DNA from: Hungatella sp. UBA4396
GTDB taxonomy: Bacteria; Bacillota; Clostridia; Lachnospirales; Lachnospiraceae
Direction of reading: 5' to 3'
Length of the DNA: 25,715 nucleotides
NCBI GenBank assembly: GCA_002389905.1
Contig: DGRE01000021.1
Coordinates: 1-25,715, forward strand
Position 1 is the first letter of the stretch. The number at the start of each line of letters is the position of its first letter. This document shows, in pieces, positions 1 through 7,643 of this stretch. A program made the position numbers and the translations under genes. The notes beneath the pieces are model-generated. The model saw nothing but the letters and a program-made list of their open reading frames with translations, did not search any database and was not told where the DNA came from.

Positions 1-14
1 TTTTTTGTCCGTGA

Positions 15-53
15 TACAAAAAGAAGTGAGTGGCATGGTCAGCCATTCACTCC
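15..53 (-). terminator. Intrinsic terminator of pgcA
   Basis: On the minus strand, just past the pgcA stop, an arm GGAGTGAATGG is followed by a short loop and CCATGCCACTC, with one bulge. A T-rich tract ending in TTTTT follows. This is the expected shape and position for factor-independent termination of pgcA. Confidence 0.65.
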
Positions 54-83
54 TTTTTTATGATAAAATTTCATTTACCAGCG

Positions 84-1823
84 TTATGCCATCATCTTAT
101 CCACCATGGCCATCACTGCATCTCCAAGAGCCGCAGACTTTTTATCTGCATCTTCCATGGAATCTCCCTTAATGCCATAGTAAAATTTAATTTTCGGCTC
201 TGTTCCCGAAGGTCTGACACACAGCCATGCGCCATCAGACAGGTCATAGTAAAGCACGTCAGCCTGAGGAAGTCCGGTTGGAGCAACTGCTCCGGTGCTC
301 ATATCCTTTACTGTATCCAGCTTATAATCCCTGGCGGAAAGCACCTTATATTCGCCTGCCTCCAGCGGAGTATCATTTCTCATAGTCTCCATGATCTCCT
401 TGATCTTCTGCTGGCCCTCGATGCCCTTTAAGCCAATGGACTTCACTGCATCTTTATAATAACCGTATTTCTCATACATAGCGACCATGGCATCCCATAA
501 GGTCATGCCCTTTGTCTTATAATAAGCAGCCGCCTCACAAAGAGCCACTGTTGCGGAAATGGCATCCTTATCACGTGCATAGGTTCCGATGAGGCAGCCG
601 TAGCTTTCCTCCAAGCCGAACATATAGGTTCCCTGTCCGGTGGCCTCTGCCTTTAAAATCTGCTGGCCTATGTATTTGAATCCGGTCAATACTTCGATAA
701 GCTCACAGCCGTAAGCCTTTGCAACTGCATCTACCAGATTGGTGGTTACGATGGATTTAATAACTTGTCCATCCTCTGGAATTTCTCCGTTTTCCTTTTT
801 CTGGCTCAGCACGTATTCGCAGAGCAGGGAGCCTGACATATTGCCGGTCAATGGGATGTACTGTCCGGATTTCTCATCCTTTACATATACTCCCAGGCGG
901 TCGGCATCCGGGTCTGTTGCCAGAACCAGATCGGCATCCTTTTCCTTTGCCAGTGCAAGACCTAATTCAAATGCCTCCTCTGCCTCAGGATTGGGATAGC
1001 TGACCGTGGGGAAGTTTCCGTCAGGCAGCTCCTGCTGAGGAACCACATACACATGGGTAAAGCCGATTTCTTTTAACGCTCTTCTCACTGGAAGGTTGCC
1101 TGTACCGTGAAGAGGGGTATAGACCACTTTAATTCCATCCTGCATTTTATCGATCGCATCCTGGTTTACTACCTGAGCCTTTACATTGGCAATGTATTTA
1201 TCATCAATTTCCGCTCCGATGATCTCATACTTTCCTGCTGCCTTTGCCTCTTCTGCACTCATAGTCTTAACTGTGGAAATATCGGAAATCGCCATAACCT
1301 CAGCCGTCACTCCCTTGTCATGAGGCGGAGTGAACTGAGCGCCATCCTCCCAGTATACCTTATATCCGTTGTATTCCGGCGGATTGTGGCTGGCTGTAAT
1401 GTTAATGCCTGCAATACAGCCCAGCTCTCTCACCGCAAAGGAAAGCTCCGGAGTAGGTCTCAGGGATTCAAATTTATATGCCTTGATTCCGTTGGCAGCC
1501 AGTGTTAAGGCAGCTTCTTCTGCAAACTCCGGTGACATACGCCTGGAGTCGAAGGCAATGGCTACGCCTTTATCTGCGCCGCCCTGTTTGATAATATAGT
1601 TAGCAAGACCCTGAGTCGCTTTTCTCACCATATAAATATTCATACGGTTGATTCCTGCCCCGATTACTCCCCTTAAGCCGGCGGTGCCAAATTCCAGGTC
1701 CTGATAAAAACGTTCCTTGATCTCATTATCATCGCCTGAAATGGCACGGAGCTCCTCTTTGGTTGCCTCGTCAAAATACGGATTGGAAAGCCATTCTTCG
1801 TAGATATTCCTGTACTCTTTCAT
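84..1823 (-). CDS. pgcA: Phosphoglucomutase/phosphomannomutase (phosphohexomutase)
   Basis: Cytosolic alpha-D-phosphohexomutase that interconverts hexose 1- and 6-phosphates and supplies glucose-1-phosphate for envelope polymers and glycogen. All four family signatures are present in order: the phosphoserine loop ITASHNP followed by NGYK (about residues 140-155), the metal loop DPDADR, the sugar-specificity loop GLEESYG, and the phosphate-binding loop RPSGTEPKIK near the C-terminus. About 579 residues is normal for the Firmicute PgcA type. The frame opens with TTG at 1829, but an ATG two codons later (1823) stands 10 nt behind GGGAG, whereas the TTG is only 4 nt behind it, so I take the ATG. 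A perfect TATAAT lies just upstream and a terminator follows, so it is probably monocistronic. The PGM versus PMM preference cannot be read from the sequence. Confidence 0.95.
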   Translation of the reverse strand: MKEYRNIYEEWLSNPYFDEATKEELRAISGDDNEIKERFYQDLEFGTAGLRGVIGAGINRMNIYMVRKATQGLANYIIKQGGADKGVAIAFDSRRMSPEFAEEAALTLAANGIKAYKFESLRPTPELSFAVRELGCIAGINITASHNPPEYNGYKVYWEDGAQFTPPHDKGVTAEVMAISDISTVKTMSAEEAKAAGKYEIIGAEIDDKYIANVKAQVVNQDAIDKMQDGIKVVYTPLHGTGNLPVRRALKEIGFTHVYVVPQQELPDGNFPTVSYPNPEAEEAFELGLALAKEKDADLVLATDPDADRLGVYVKDEKSGQYIPLTGNMSGSLLCEYVLSQKKENGEIPEDGQVIKSIVTTNLVDAVAKAYGCELIEVLTGFKYIGQQILKAEATGQGTYMFGLEESYGCLIGTYARDKDAISATVALCEAAAYYKTKGMTLWDAMVAMYEKYGYYKDAVKSIGLKGIEGQQKIKEIMETMRNDTPLEAGEYKVLSARDYKLDTVKDMSTGAVAPTGLPQADVLYYDLSDGAWLCVRPSGTEPKIKFYYGIKGDSMEDADKKSAALGDAVMAMVDKMMA

Positions 1824-1862
1824 AATCAAAATACTCCCTTCTCTCCACTTTTGTTAATGTAT

Positions 1863-1868
1863 ATTATA
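1863..1868 (-). promoter_or_regulatory. -10 box of a probable vegetative promoter for pgcA
   Basis: The minus strand reads TATAAT, a perfect -10 hexamer, about 40 nt before the pgcA start. The -35 region at 17-nt spacing (TTCCTT) is poor, so only the -10 box is marked. Confidence 0.45.
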
Positions 1869-1902
1869 AAGCAAAATACGGTAAAAAGGAAGTGCATTTC
1901 CA

Positions 1903-2880
1903 TTATTTTATTCTTGACAGGAAAAGATTCCGCATGGGCTGCTGGACCTCTAAATCCTTCAGTTTTTCAATGTTCCGGGCCGGTATCCAGGCCTTATTGG
2001 CGTTGTAATAGAAGTTGATCTGCTTCCAATATTTTTCGGGATATAAAAACAGGTAATAAAGGCAGGTCCTGTCTCCCTCCGTAAGAGGAAGAACCCTGGC
2101 ATAAGTCTCCAGCATGGACATGCCAAGCTTTAAATTCCAGTCATGCTTTTCCATGGCCTTGCGCATAAAGTGGTACAAATCCTCCATCTGGATTCCCCGG
2201 TGCATACGGTTAAACTCCACGATAGCCACATCCCGGGCACACATAAGGACATGGTGCTGATTTAAGTCACCATGGCATAAATACCCCTCTACTTCCCCGC
2301 ATTGCTGGCAGAACAGCCTCATTCCCTTGCAGGCTTCTGCAGCCTGTTCAAAAAATATGTCATAGTTTCCCATTACACATAATTCAAACTCAGACTTTTT
2401 CCTTTTATTCCTGATAAAAGTCCGGGCACGGGCCAGTTCCCTGTTATGGCGTTCCATTTCCTCAGAAGGAAGCTGCACCAGAATGGAGCCTAAGTTCCAC
2501 TCCTCTTTGAATTCGATCTGACGCAGCATTTTATGTAAAAAAGCAATTTTCTCTATGGCGCACAGCACTTCCTTGCTGTCCTTTAAATTGCATTCCCGGT
2601 CCGCATACCAGTCTTTTACAATCCAACGGGTTCCATCATCGGCACTGGAGAGGAGTTCTCCTTCCTTATTCCTGACATAGCGATCCACGTTTAAACGGCC
2701 GTTCTCTTTCATTTGTGAAAATACCTGATCTTCAAATTCCAGGCGTCTTAAAGTGCCTTTATATTCCCGAAGCAGCTTAAGCCCCTGATTGGTCTCACAC
2801 AGCCAGGCGCCCCGGCCGCGCTTCACATCCAGAATTTCAAGCTCATACTGCGAAAGCACCTCTGTGTATTTTTCGTTCAC
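1903..2880 (-). CDS. CotS/YsxE-like spore coat protein (kinase-fold)
   Basis: Resembles the CotS family of spore coat proteins, which have an aminoglycoside-phosphotransferase/kinase-like fold. The catalytic-loop equivalent is HGDLNQHHVL (about residues 205-215). The following metal-binding position reads VEFN where family members usually have D-F-D or D-F-G, so activity is doubtful. About 325 residues is close to CotS length. The reading frame opens at GTG 2886, but GTG 2880 has GGAGG at 7-nt spacing and is preferred. A sigma-E-like promoter lies 38-66 nt upstream, which fits a mother-cell coat gene. It follows cca by about 100 nt on the same strand. Family assignment is fairly secure; the role within the coat is inferred from homologues. 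Confidence 0.8.
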   Translation of the reverse strand: MNEKYTEVLSQYELEILDVKRGRGAWLCETNQGLKLLREYKGTLRRLEFEDQVFSQMKENGRLNVDRYVRNKEGELLSSADDGTRWIVKDWYADRECNLKDSKEVLCAIEKIAFLHKMLRQIEFKEEWNLGSILVQLPSEEMERHNRELARARTFIRNKRKKSEFELCVMGNYDIFFEQAAEACKGMRLFCQQCGEVEGYLCHGDLNQHHVLMCARDVAIVEFNRMHRGIQMEDLYHFMRKAMEKHDWNLKLGMSMLETYARVLPLTEGDRTCLYYLFLYPEKYWKQINFYYNANKAWIPARNIEKLKDLEVQQPMRNLFLSRIK

Positions 2881-2917
2881 AACCACCCCTCCAACTCTTA
2901 GCTCATCAGCTACTTCT

Positions 2918-2946
2918 AGGGTATGAAGGGGCAGAAAAAAATATGC
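2918..2946 (-). promoter_or_regulatory. Sigma-E-like promoter of the cotS-like gene
   Basis: The minus strand reads GCATATT, 14 nt, CATACCCT. The published Bacillus sigma-E consensus is KMATATT, 14-15 nt, CATACAHT. The -35 is a full match and the -10 matches 7 of 8. It sits between cca and the cotS-like gene. Confidence 0.6.
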
Positions 2947-2982
2947 GTTGCAGTTCAGACATGCAGAAAGATTTGTACGATT

Positions 2983-4188
2983 TTACAGCTTTTTTGCCAG
3001 CTCCATCAGATATTCCCTGTCATTGCATTCCGGGCATGTTAAAACCGCTTCAAACAGGCTGTTTAACAGGGCTCCCAGCTCAGGTCCGGGCTTTCTTCCT
3101 GCTACAATCAGCTCCCGTCCGCTCACCGCCAAATCCTTTAAACGAATGCAGTCCCCGGCCCTTCTGATCTCCTCAGAATACTGCCTTACTTCCCTTAACT
3201 GCTCCCTGTATTCCTCCCTGCAAAAGACCTCTTGAAAGCAGAGAAGATCATCAAAAAGCTCATCACTCAAACTGCTCATCACCTTGCGGATGGCAGGCTT
3301 ATGAGCCGGGATTGGGTTTTTCCACAAGCTGACCAGGGTTCTTACCCCTTCAATGGTCTCGTTGTCCAGCTTTAAATCCCGCAGGATGGCAACGGCATCC
3401 CCGGAATCCTCCATTCTTAAAAAACCGGCCCAGCGCATGTGCTTTCTGGGCGGCAAAAGCCGGACAGATCCTGCCTCTGCCTGACTCTTTCCCGCCTGCT
3501 CAAACCGCTCTGAGATAAAGTGCCCTATGCCGTTTTCATATACAGCCTTTATGCGCTCCGGGTGAGCGGAAAGGAGAAGCTTGGTAAGCTCCACCTGTAT
3601 CCGTTCCTTGCTGACCTTTGCCAGATTGGGGGCAATGACTGAAATGGCCTGCTCCGTCTCCCCTTCCATATCAAAACCAAGCTGGGCGCAAAAACGGACA
3701 GCCCTTAAAATACGCAGGGCATCCTCTGTAAACCGGTCCATGGCATTTCCAACACAGCGGACAATCCCCCGCTCTAAGTCCTTTCGTCCGTCAAAGGCAT
3801 CTACCAGCCCTTCCCGGCTGCTGTAGGCCATGGCATTGATGGTGAAATCCCTGCGTTTTAAATCCTCCAGCAGATTTCCCGTAAATTCCACGGACTTAGG
3901 GTGGCGTCCATCCTCATATTCTCCGTCAATGCGGTAGGTGGTCACCTCATATCCCATGCGGTCAATCAGCACCGTAACCGTTCCATGCTGGATTCCCGTA
4001 TCCACTGTCCTTGGAAAGATTTCTTTTACCTGTTCCGGCTTTGCTGAGGTGGTGATATCCCAGTCCTCCGGCTCACGGCCCAGCAGACTGTCCCTGACGC
4101 ATCCGCCCACCACATAAGCTTCAAATCCATGGGTATTCAGTTGTTCCATGATCTTTTCTGCTGCTTCTGGAATCTGAATTTTCACCAC
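2983..4188 (-). CDS. cca: CCA tRNA nucleotidyltransferase
   Basis: Class II tRNA nucleotidyltransferase, which adds or repairs the 3'-terminal CCA of tRNAs. The N-terminal head has VVGGCVRDSLLG followed by the catalytic pair in DWDIT (about residues 25-45). The neck has RRDFTINAMAY (about 112-122) and RFTEDALRILRAVRF (about 152-166). At 401 residues it is somewhat shorter than many bacterial CCA enzymes (about 440), the shortening being in the divergent tail. The start is GTG, 6 nt behind a perfect AGGAGG. It begins 33 nt after proS with no terminator between, so the two are probably co-transcribed from the T-box-controlled proS promoter, coupling tRNA maturation to proline status. Whether it adds all three nucleotides or only part cannot be decided here. 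Confidence 0.93.
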   Translation of the reverse strand: MVKIQIPEAAEKIMEQLNTHGFEAYVVGGCVRDSLLGREPEDWDITTSAKPEQVKEIFPRTVDTGIQHGTVTVLIDRMGYEVTTYRIDGEYEDGRHPKSVEFTGNLLEDLKRRDFTINAMAYSSREGLVDAFDGRKDLERGIVRCVGNAMDRFTEDALRILRAVRFCAQLGFDMEGETEQAISVIAPNLAKVSKERIQVELTKLLLSAHPERIKAVYENGIGHFISERFEQAGKSQAEAGSVRLLPPRKHMRWAGFLRMEDSGDAVAILRDLKLDNETIEGVRTLVSLWKNPIPAHKPAIRKVMSSLSDELFDDLLCFQEVFCREEYREQLREVRQYSEEIRRAGDCIRLKDLAVSGRELIVAGRKPGPELGALLNSLFEAVLTCPECNDREYLMELAKKL

Positions 4189-4221
4189 ATTCTACCTCCT
4201 GGCTTTTCCGTTTCTCAAATA

Positions 4222-5655
4222 TTAATATGCTCTGCCCCAGTAAACCATTTTTGTGGCAGGCTTGCCGCAGCATACGCATGTATCGGCCAGCTTTTCCTGC
4301 TTAAATGGCATACAGCGGGAGGTTGCTCCTGTCAGTTCCTTAATTTCGTCCTCACACTCCTGGCAGCCGCACCACATTGCCTTTATAAAGCCAGGCTTTT
4401 CTTCCACTGTCTTGATAAAGGATTCTCTGTCAACAGCCTCATAGGTGTGTTCTTCCCTGTGAAGACGGGCACGCTCCAGCATATCCTTTTGAATGGTGTC
4501 AAGAAGCTCTCCCACCTTATCATTGATCTCATCCAGTGAAACAGTGATTTTTTCATGGGTATCACGGCGCACCAGCACTGCCTGGTTTTCCTCAATATCC
4601 CTTGGCCCGATTTCCACACGAACCGGAATTCCGCGCATTTCACACTCACTGAATTTCCAGCCGGGGCTCTTATCGGAATCGTCTACTTTTACCTTATAAT
4701 TGGAAAGAACTTCTTTTAATTCAAATGCTTTGTCAAGAACGCCTTCCTTTTTCTGCTGAACCGGCACAATGATAACCTGAACAGGTGCGATTCTTGGAGG
4801 AAGCACAAGGCCGCTGTCATCTCCGTGAACCATAATGATGGCGCCGATCAGTCTGGTGGTCATGCCCCATGAGGTCTGATGCACGTACTGAAGCTTATTT
4901 TCTTTATCGGAATACTGGATTTCAAATGCCTTTGCAAAGCCGTCCCCAAAGTTATGGCTGGTTCCTGACTGCAATGCCTTGCCGTCATGCATGAGAGCTT
5001 CAATGGTATAGGTAGCCTCTGCTCCTGCAAATTTTTCCTTGTCGGTTTTCTGTCCCCGTACAACAGGCATTGCCAGAATCTCTTCGCAGAAATCAGCGTA
5101 TACGTTAAGCATCTGCTCGGTCCTCTCCTGAGCTTCCTCGGCAGTTGCATGGGCTGTATGGCCTTCCTGCCATAAGAACTCTCTGGAACGTAAAAACGGT
5201 CTGGTAGTCTTTTCCCAACGCACAACAGAACACCACTGGTTATAATTTTTCGGAAGATCCCGGTAGGACTGGATATTCCTGGAATAGTAATCACAGAATA
5301 AAGTTTCAGAAGTAGGTCTGACGCAAAGTCTTTCCTGTAACGGCTCTAAACCGCCATGGGTCACCCAGGCAACCTCCGGCGCAAATCCTTCAACGTGGTC
5401 TTTTTCCTTTTCAAGCAGACTTTCAGGAATGAACATGGGCATGTAAACATTTTCAACCCCTGTTTCCTTAAACCTTCTGTCAAGCTCGCCCTGAATATTT
5501 TCCCAAATGGCATAACCGGCCGGCTTAATAGCCATACAGCCCTTTACGCTGGTGTAATCGATTAATTCTGCTTTTTTTACCACATCTGTGTACCACTGTG
5601 CAAAATCCACCTCCATGGATGTGATGGCTTCTACTAATTTTTTGTCCTTTGACAT
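4222..5655 (-). CDS. proS: Proline--tRNA ligase, short (archaeal/eukaryote-like) type
   Basis: Class II prolyl-tRNA synthetase charging tRNA-Pro. At 477 residues it is the short form without the insertion editing domain of E. coli-type ProRS. Motif 2 is visible as RWEKTTRPFLRSREFLWQEG (about residues 140-160). The C-terminal part carries cysteine pairs (CGCQEC, CVCC) typical of a zinc-binding tail, and the protein ends in the characteristic WGRAY with a terminal tyrosine. The ATG has a GAGGAG ribosome site. It is preceded by a proline T-box with its own sigma-A-type promoter, and followed closely by cca. Lacking the insertion domain, correction of mischarged Ala-tRNA-Pro would need a separate trans-editing protein, not seen in this window. 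Confidence 0.96.
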   Translation of the reverse strand: MSKDKKLVEAITSMEVDFAQWYTDVVKKAELIDYTSVKGCMAIKPAGYAIWENIQGELDRRFKETGVENVYMPMFIPESLLEKEKDHVEGFAPEVAWVTHGGLEPLQERLCVRPTSETLFCDYYSRNIQSYRDLPKNYNQWCSVVRWEKTTRPFLRSREFLWQEGHTAHATAEEAQERTEQMLNVYADFCEEILAMPVVRGQKTDKEKFAGAEATYTIEALMHDGKALQSGTSHNFGDGFAKAFEIQYSDKENKLQYVHQTSWGMTTRLIGAIIMVHGDDSGLVLPPRIAPVQVIIVPVQQKKEGVLDKAFELKEVLSNYKVKVDDSDKSPGWKFSECEMRGIPVRVEIGPRDIEENQAVLVRRDTHEKITVSLDEINDKVGELLDTIQKDMLERARLHREEHTYEAVDRESFIKTVEEKPGFIKAMWCGCQECEDEIKELTGATSRCMPFKQEKLADTCVCCGKPATKMVYWGRAY

Positions 5656-5684
5656 GACAATTCTCCTCTCTTTTTTCTGAAATC

Positions 5685-5937
5685 AAAAAAGCCATCCGTT
5701 CCCAATAAAAGGGACCGAACAGCTCGGCGGTGCCACCCAATTTAGCCATGGAAATTCCATGACTCACTTTGCATCCCTTAACGCAGGACTTACGCCGCAG
5801 TTTGCTGCGGGACTCCGAGGCAGGTTGGGTCATGAGGGGTATAAAGACCTTTCAGCATACGGCCTTCTCTCTGGGATACATCATCACTTACTAGTCCTCT
5901 TCAACGTCATTTTACCGGTATGATAATTGTGACTGTA
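5685..5937 (-). promoter_or_regulatory. T-box riboswitch controlling proS
   Basis: The proS leader has the ordered parts of a T-box. The base of Stem I pairs GGACT (5893-5897) with AGTCC (5810-5814). AGTA follows on the 5' side of the specifier loop, and an AGAGAGAAGGCCG...GCTGAAAGG region forms upper Stem I. A CCT specifier (5822-5824), followed by a purine, fits tRNA-Pro. The conserved T-box core GGGTGGCACCGC is at 5727-5738. A terminator hairpin (arms 5711-5719 and 5695-5703) with TTTTTT (5685-5690) closes the leader. Uncharged tRNA-Pro should stabilise the antiterminator and allow read-through. A second CCT at 5818-5820 makes the exact specifier slightly uncertain. Confidence 0.92.
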
Positions 5938-5943
5938 TGGTTG

Positions 5944-5972
5944 ATTCTACGTTATTTGCATATATTTGTCAA
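5944..5972 (-). promoter_or_regulatory. Sigma-A-type promoter of the proS T-box transcript
   Basis: The minus strand shows TTGACA (5967-5972), a 17-nt spacer and TAGAAT (5944-5949). This is a perfect -35 and a 5/6 -10, ending about 7 nt before the T-box leader. Confidence 0.8.
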
Positions 5973-5978
5973 GGGTAT

Positions 5979-6113
5979 GCCGTGCAGAAATGTTCGCGGA
6001 ACTTGTGCGTATGAGCTCGCTCATAAAGCACAAGTTATGCGAATATTTCTATAGGGCGGAACGCCCTCATGAATAATTTGGCAGCCCTATCGCCAAATTA
6101 TTCATGACACGGC
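5979..6113. repeat. 135-nt three-hairpin palindromic element
   Basis: Terminal arms GCCGTG (5979-5984) and CACGGC (6108-6113) enclose three adjacent hairpins. The first, 5986-6050, is a 65-nt near-continuous inverted repeat with a 2-nt apical loop. The second, 6053-6067, has a 6-bp stem and GAA loop. The third, 6068-6106, has a perfect 15-bp stem and a 9-nt loop. Loop 3 (GCCCTAT, 6084-6090) is exactly complementary to ATAGGGC (6051-6057), which is the left arm of hairpin 2 plus two bases, so a pseudoknot or switch is possible. It lies 11 nt after the stop of the GGDEF-EAL gene and 6 nt before the proS promoter. It has no reading frame and no U-run. It may be a dispersed extragenic palindrome or a structured RNA; only one copy is seen in this window. 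Confidence 0.8.
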
Positions 6114-6124
6114 TAAATGCTATA

Positions 6125-7495
6125 TCACCTGTTCATTCTTTTCTTTTCCCTGGCCAGTATTTCAGAGCAGTCTGCCACAGAAATCCCCAATGTTTTTAAC
6201 AGCATATCTTTTTCCAGAGTAGGAGAATAATAAAATCCCTGCTGGTAATTACAGCCTGCTTCCGTCAGTATCTTAACCTGGTTTTCTGTCTCCACACCTT
6301 CGGCAATAACGGTGATATCAAGCTCTCTGGCCATCCGCACCAGTCCCTCAATAACGGACCGCGACCTGGGATTTGTCTCCAGCTGCCATACAAACAGACG
6401 TTCCAGTTTTAAGGTGTCCACAGGAAACTCTAAAATAGAAGAAACTCCGGAATGGCCGGAGCCGAATTCATTGAGAATCATCTCCACACCCATTTCCTGC
6501 AACTGCTGGAGAATGATGTTGATATTTAAAGAAGACATGGTCAGAACTCCTTCCTTAAGCTCCAGAGCCAGTTTTCCCTTTGGTATCCCGTAGGTATCCA
6601 GCATACACTTTACCTGGTCCAGCAAATCTTCCTGCAAAAACAGGACAGGAGAAATAGGCAGTGCAATGGATTCAAATTCACATTTCATTTCCATCAGCTC
6701 TTTGATACACTGGGCCGCCTTTTCCAGGGCGTAGTATTCAACAGCCCTGATCTGGCCGGAATCCTCGGCAACAGGAAGAAACTCTCCGGCTCCGACCAGC
6801 CCCAGGCCCTTAATAAAGATACGCATATAAAGCTCGGCCCGTGAAAACTTTCCAGTATCAAGGTTCAGGGTAGGACGGTAGCGGACTTCTACTTCTCCTT
6901 TTTCCAGGGCTGTCTTTAAGTAAAGGGCAATGGCCTGACGCCTTTGGAGCTGCTTTTGTAAATTGCTGTCAAAAACGACTGCCTGGTTGGGGCCTCCCTC
7001 TTCTGCTTTTATAACTGCCAGGTCCAGACATTTTAACATCTGGTCCGGAGAAACGGCATGTCCCGGATAGGAACAAATCCCCATCTGAACAGAGCACAGA
7101 CAGTCTGTCCCGCTGACCTTCCAGACGTGGTCAAACCTTTCTGCAATTTCCTCTGCCAGATCCATGGCCTGCCCCTGGGTGTATTTATCCAGTACGATAA
7201 TATACTCCACACCTATGTAATGATGGACTTCTTTCCCTGTCAGTTCCCTTAAATATGTGAAAATCTGGTCCAAAAGACTTTCACAGTATTCATAACCAAA
7301 CATCTGATTCAGCCGCTTAAAATTTTCTATGTAAATCTTCAGCACAGACCCTTTCTCTCCAGAGTCCATAGCCTGGCTTAAATGGGTGAAACAGGCTTCC
7401 TGTTTCGGCTTACTTTCTAAAACCGTATGCTCTGCAGCTTGATATTCAACTTCTGTTTCCACAGGCGGAACTATTTTCTTTTGGAACCAGCTCAT
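6125..7495 (-). CDS. Degenerate GGDEF-EAL domain protein (probable c-di-GMP effector)
   Basis: Two-domain protein of the cyclic-di-GMP family, about 456 residues, with no membrane segment from the chosen start. The N-terminal GGDEF-like fold (about residues 45-175) has IGVEY where GGDEF belongs, so cyclase activity is unlikely. The EAL-like domain (about 185-440) keeps the first Glu (AELYMR), the Glu pair in ELKEG, a Lys (LKLER), AEGVE and the QGF region. It has NEFGSGHS in place of DDFGTGYS, and LPIS where VNLS carries the metal-binding Asn. It therefore looks catalytically dead or weak and may sense c-di-GMP instead. The frame stays open to 7582, but ATG 7495 follows GGGGAGGGAA and is the better start; the longer frame would cross the promoter. 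Confidence 0.85.
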   Translation of the reverse strand: MSWFQKKIVPPVETEVEYQAAEHTVLESKPKQEACFTHLSQAMDSGEKGSVLKIYIENFKRLNQMFGYEYCESLLDQIFTYLRELTGKEVHHYIGVEYIIVLDKYTQGQAMDLAEEIAERFDHVWKVSGTDCLCSVQMGICSYPGHAVSPDQMLKCLDLAVIKAEEGGPNQAVVFDSNLQKQLQRRQAIALYLKTALEKGEVEVRYRPTLNLDTGKFSRAELYMRIFIKGLGLVGAGEFLPVAEDSGQIRAVEYYALEKAAQCIKELMEMKCEFESIALPISPVLFLQEDLLDQVKCMLDTYGIPKGKLALELKEGVLTMSSLNINIILQQLQEMGVEMILNEFGSGHSGVSSILEFPVDTLKLERLFVWQLETNPRSRSVIEGLVRMARELDITVIAEGVETENQVKILTEAGCNYQQGFYYSPTLEKDMLLKTLGISVADCSEILAREKKRMNR

Positions 7496-7542
7496 ATGAA
7501 TTCCCTCCCCTTTATCCGTTTCCCCGGCATGTTCAACAGCCT

Positions 7543-7582
7543 TTATATTGTAAAATATAACATACCCTATCCCCATAATCAA
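7543..7582 (-). promoter_or_regulatory. Promoter with overlapping palindrome, GGDEF-EAL gene
   Basis: The minus strand has TTGATT (7577-7582), a 17-nt spacer and TATATT (7554-7559), with TG one base upstream as in extended -10 promoters. The -10 lies inside a perfect palindrome TTATATT-GTAA-AATATAA (plus-strand reading, 7543-7560), which could be an operator or simply AT-rich chance. Confidence 0.6.
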
Positions 7583-7643
7583 GACAGGTAATTCTCAAAA
7601 CCCGGCAGCATCTGCTTAAACTGGGAGGGGCATGTCCCAAAGG

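Noticed and set aside
1107..1599. Plus-strand frames opposite pgcA
   Set aside because: They are shadows of the well-conserved pgcA reading frame and lack start signals.
5979..6113. Simple intrinsic terminator of the GGDEF-EAL gene
   Set aside because: No T tract follows any hairpin on either strand, and three hairpins closed by an outer stem exceed what a terminator needs.
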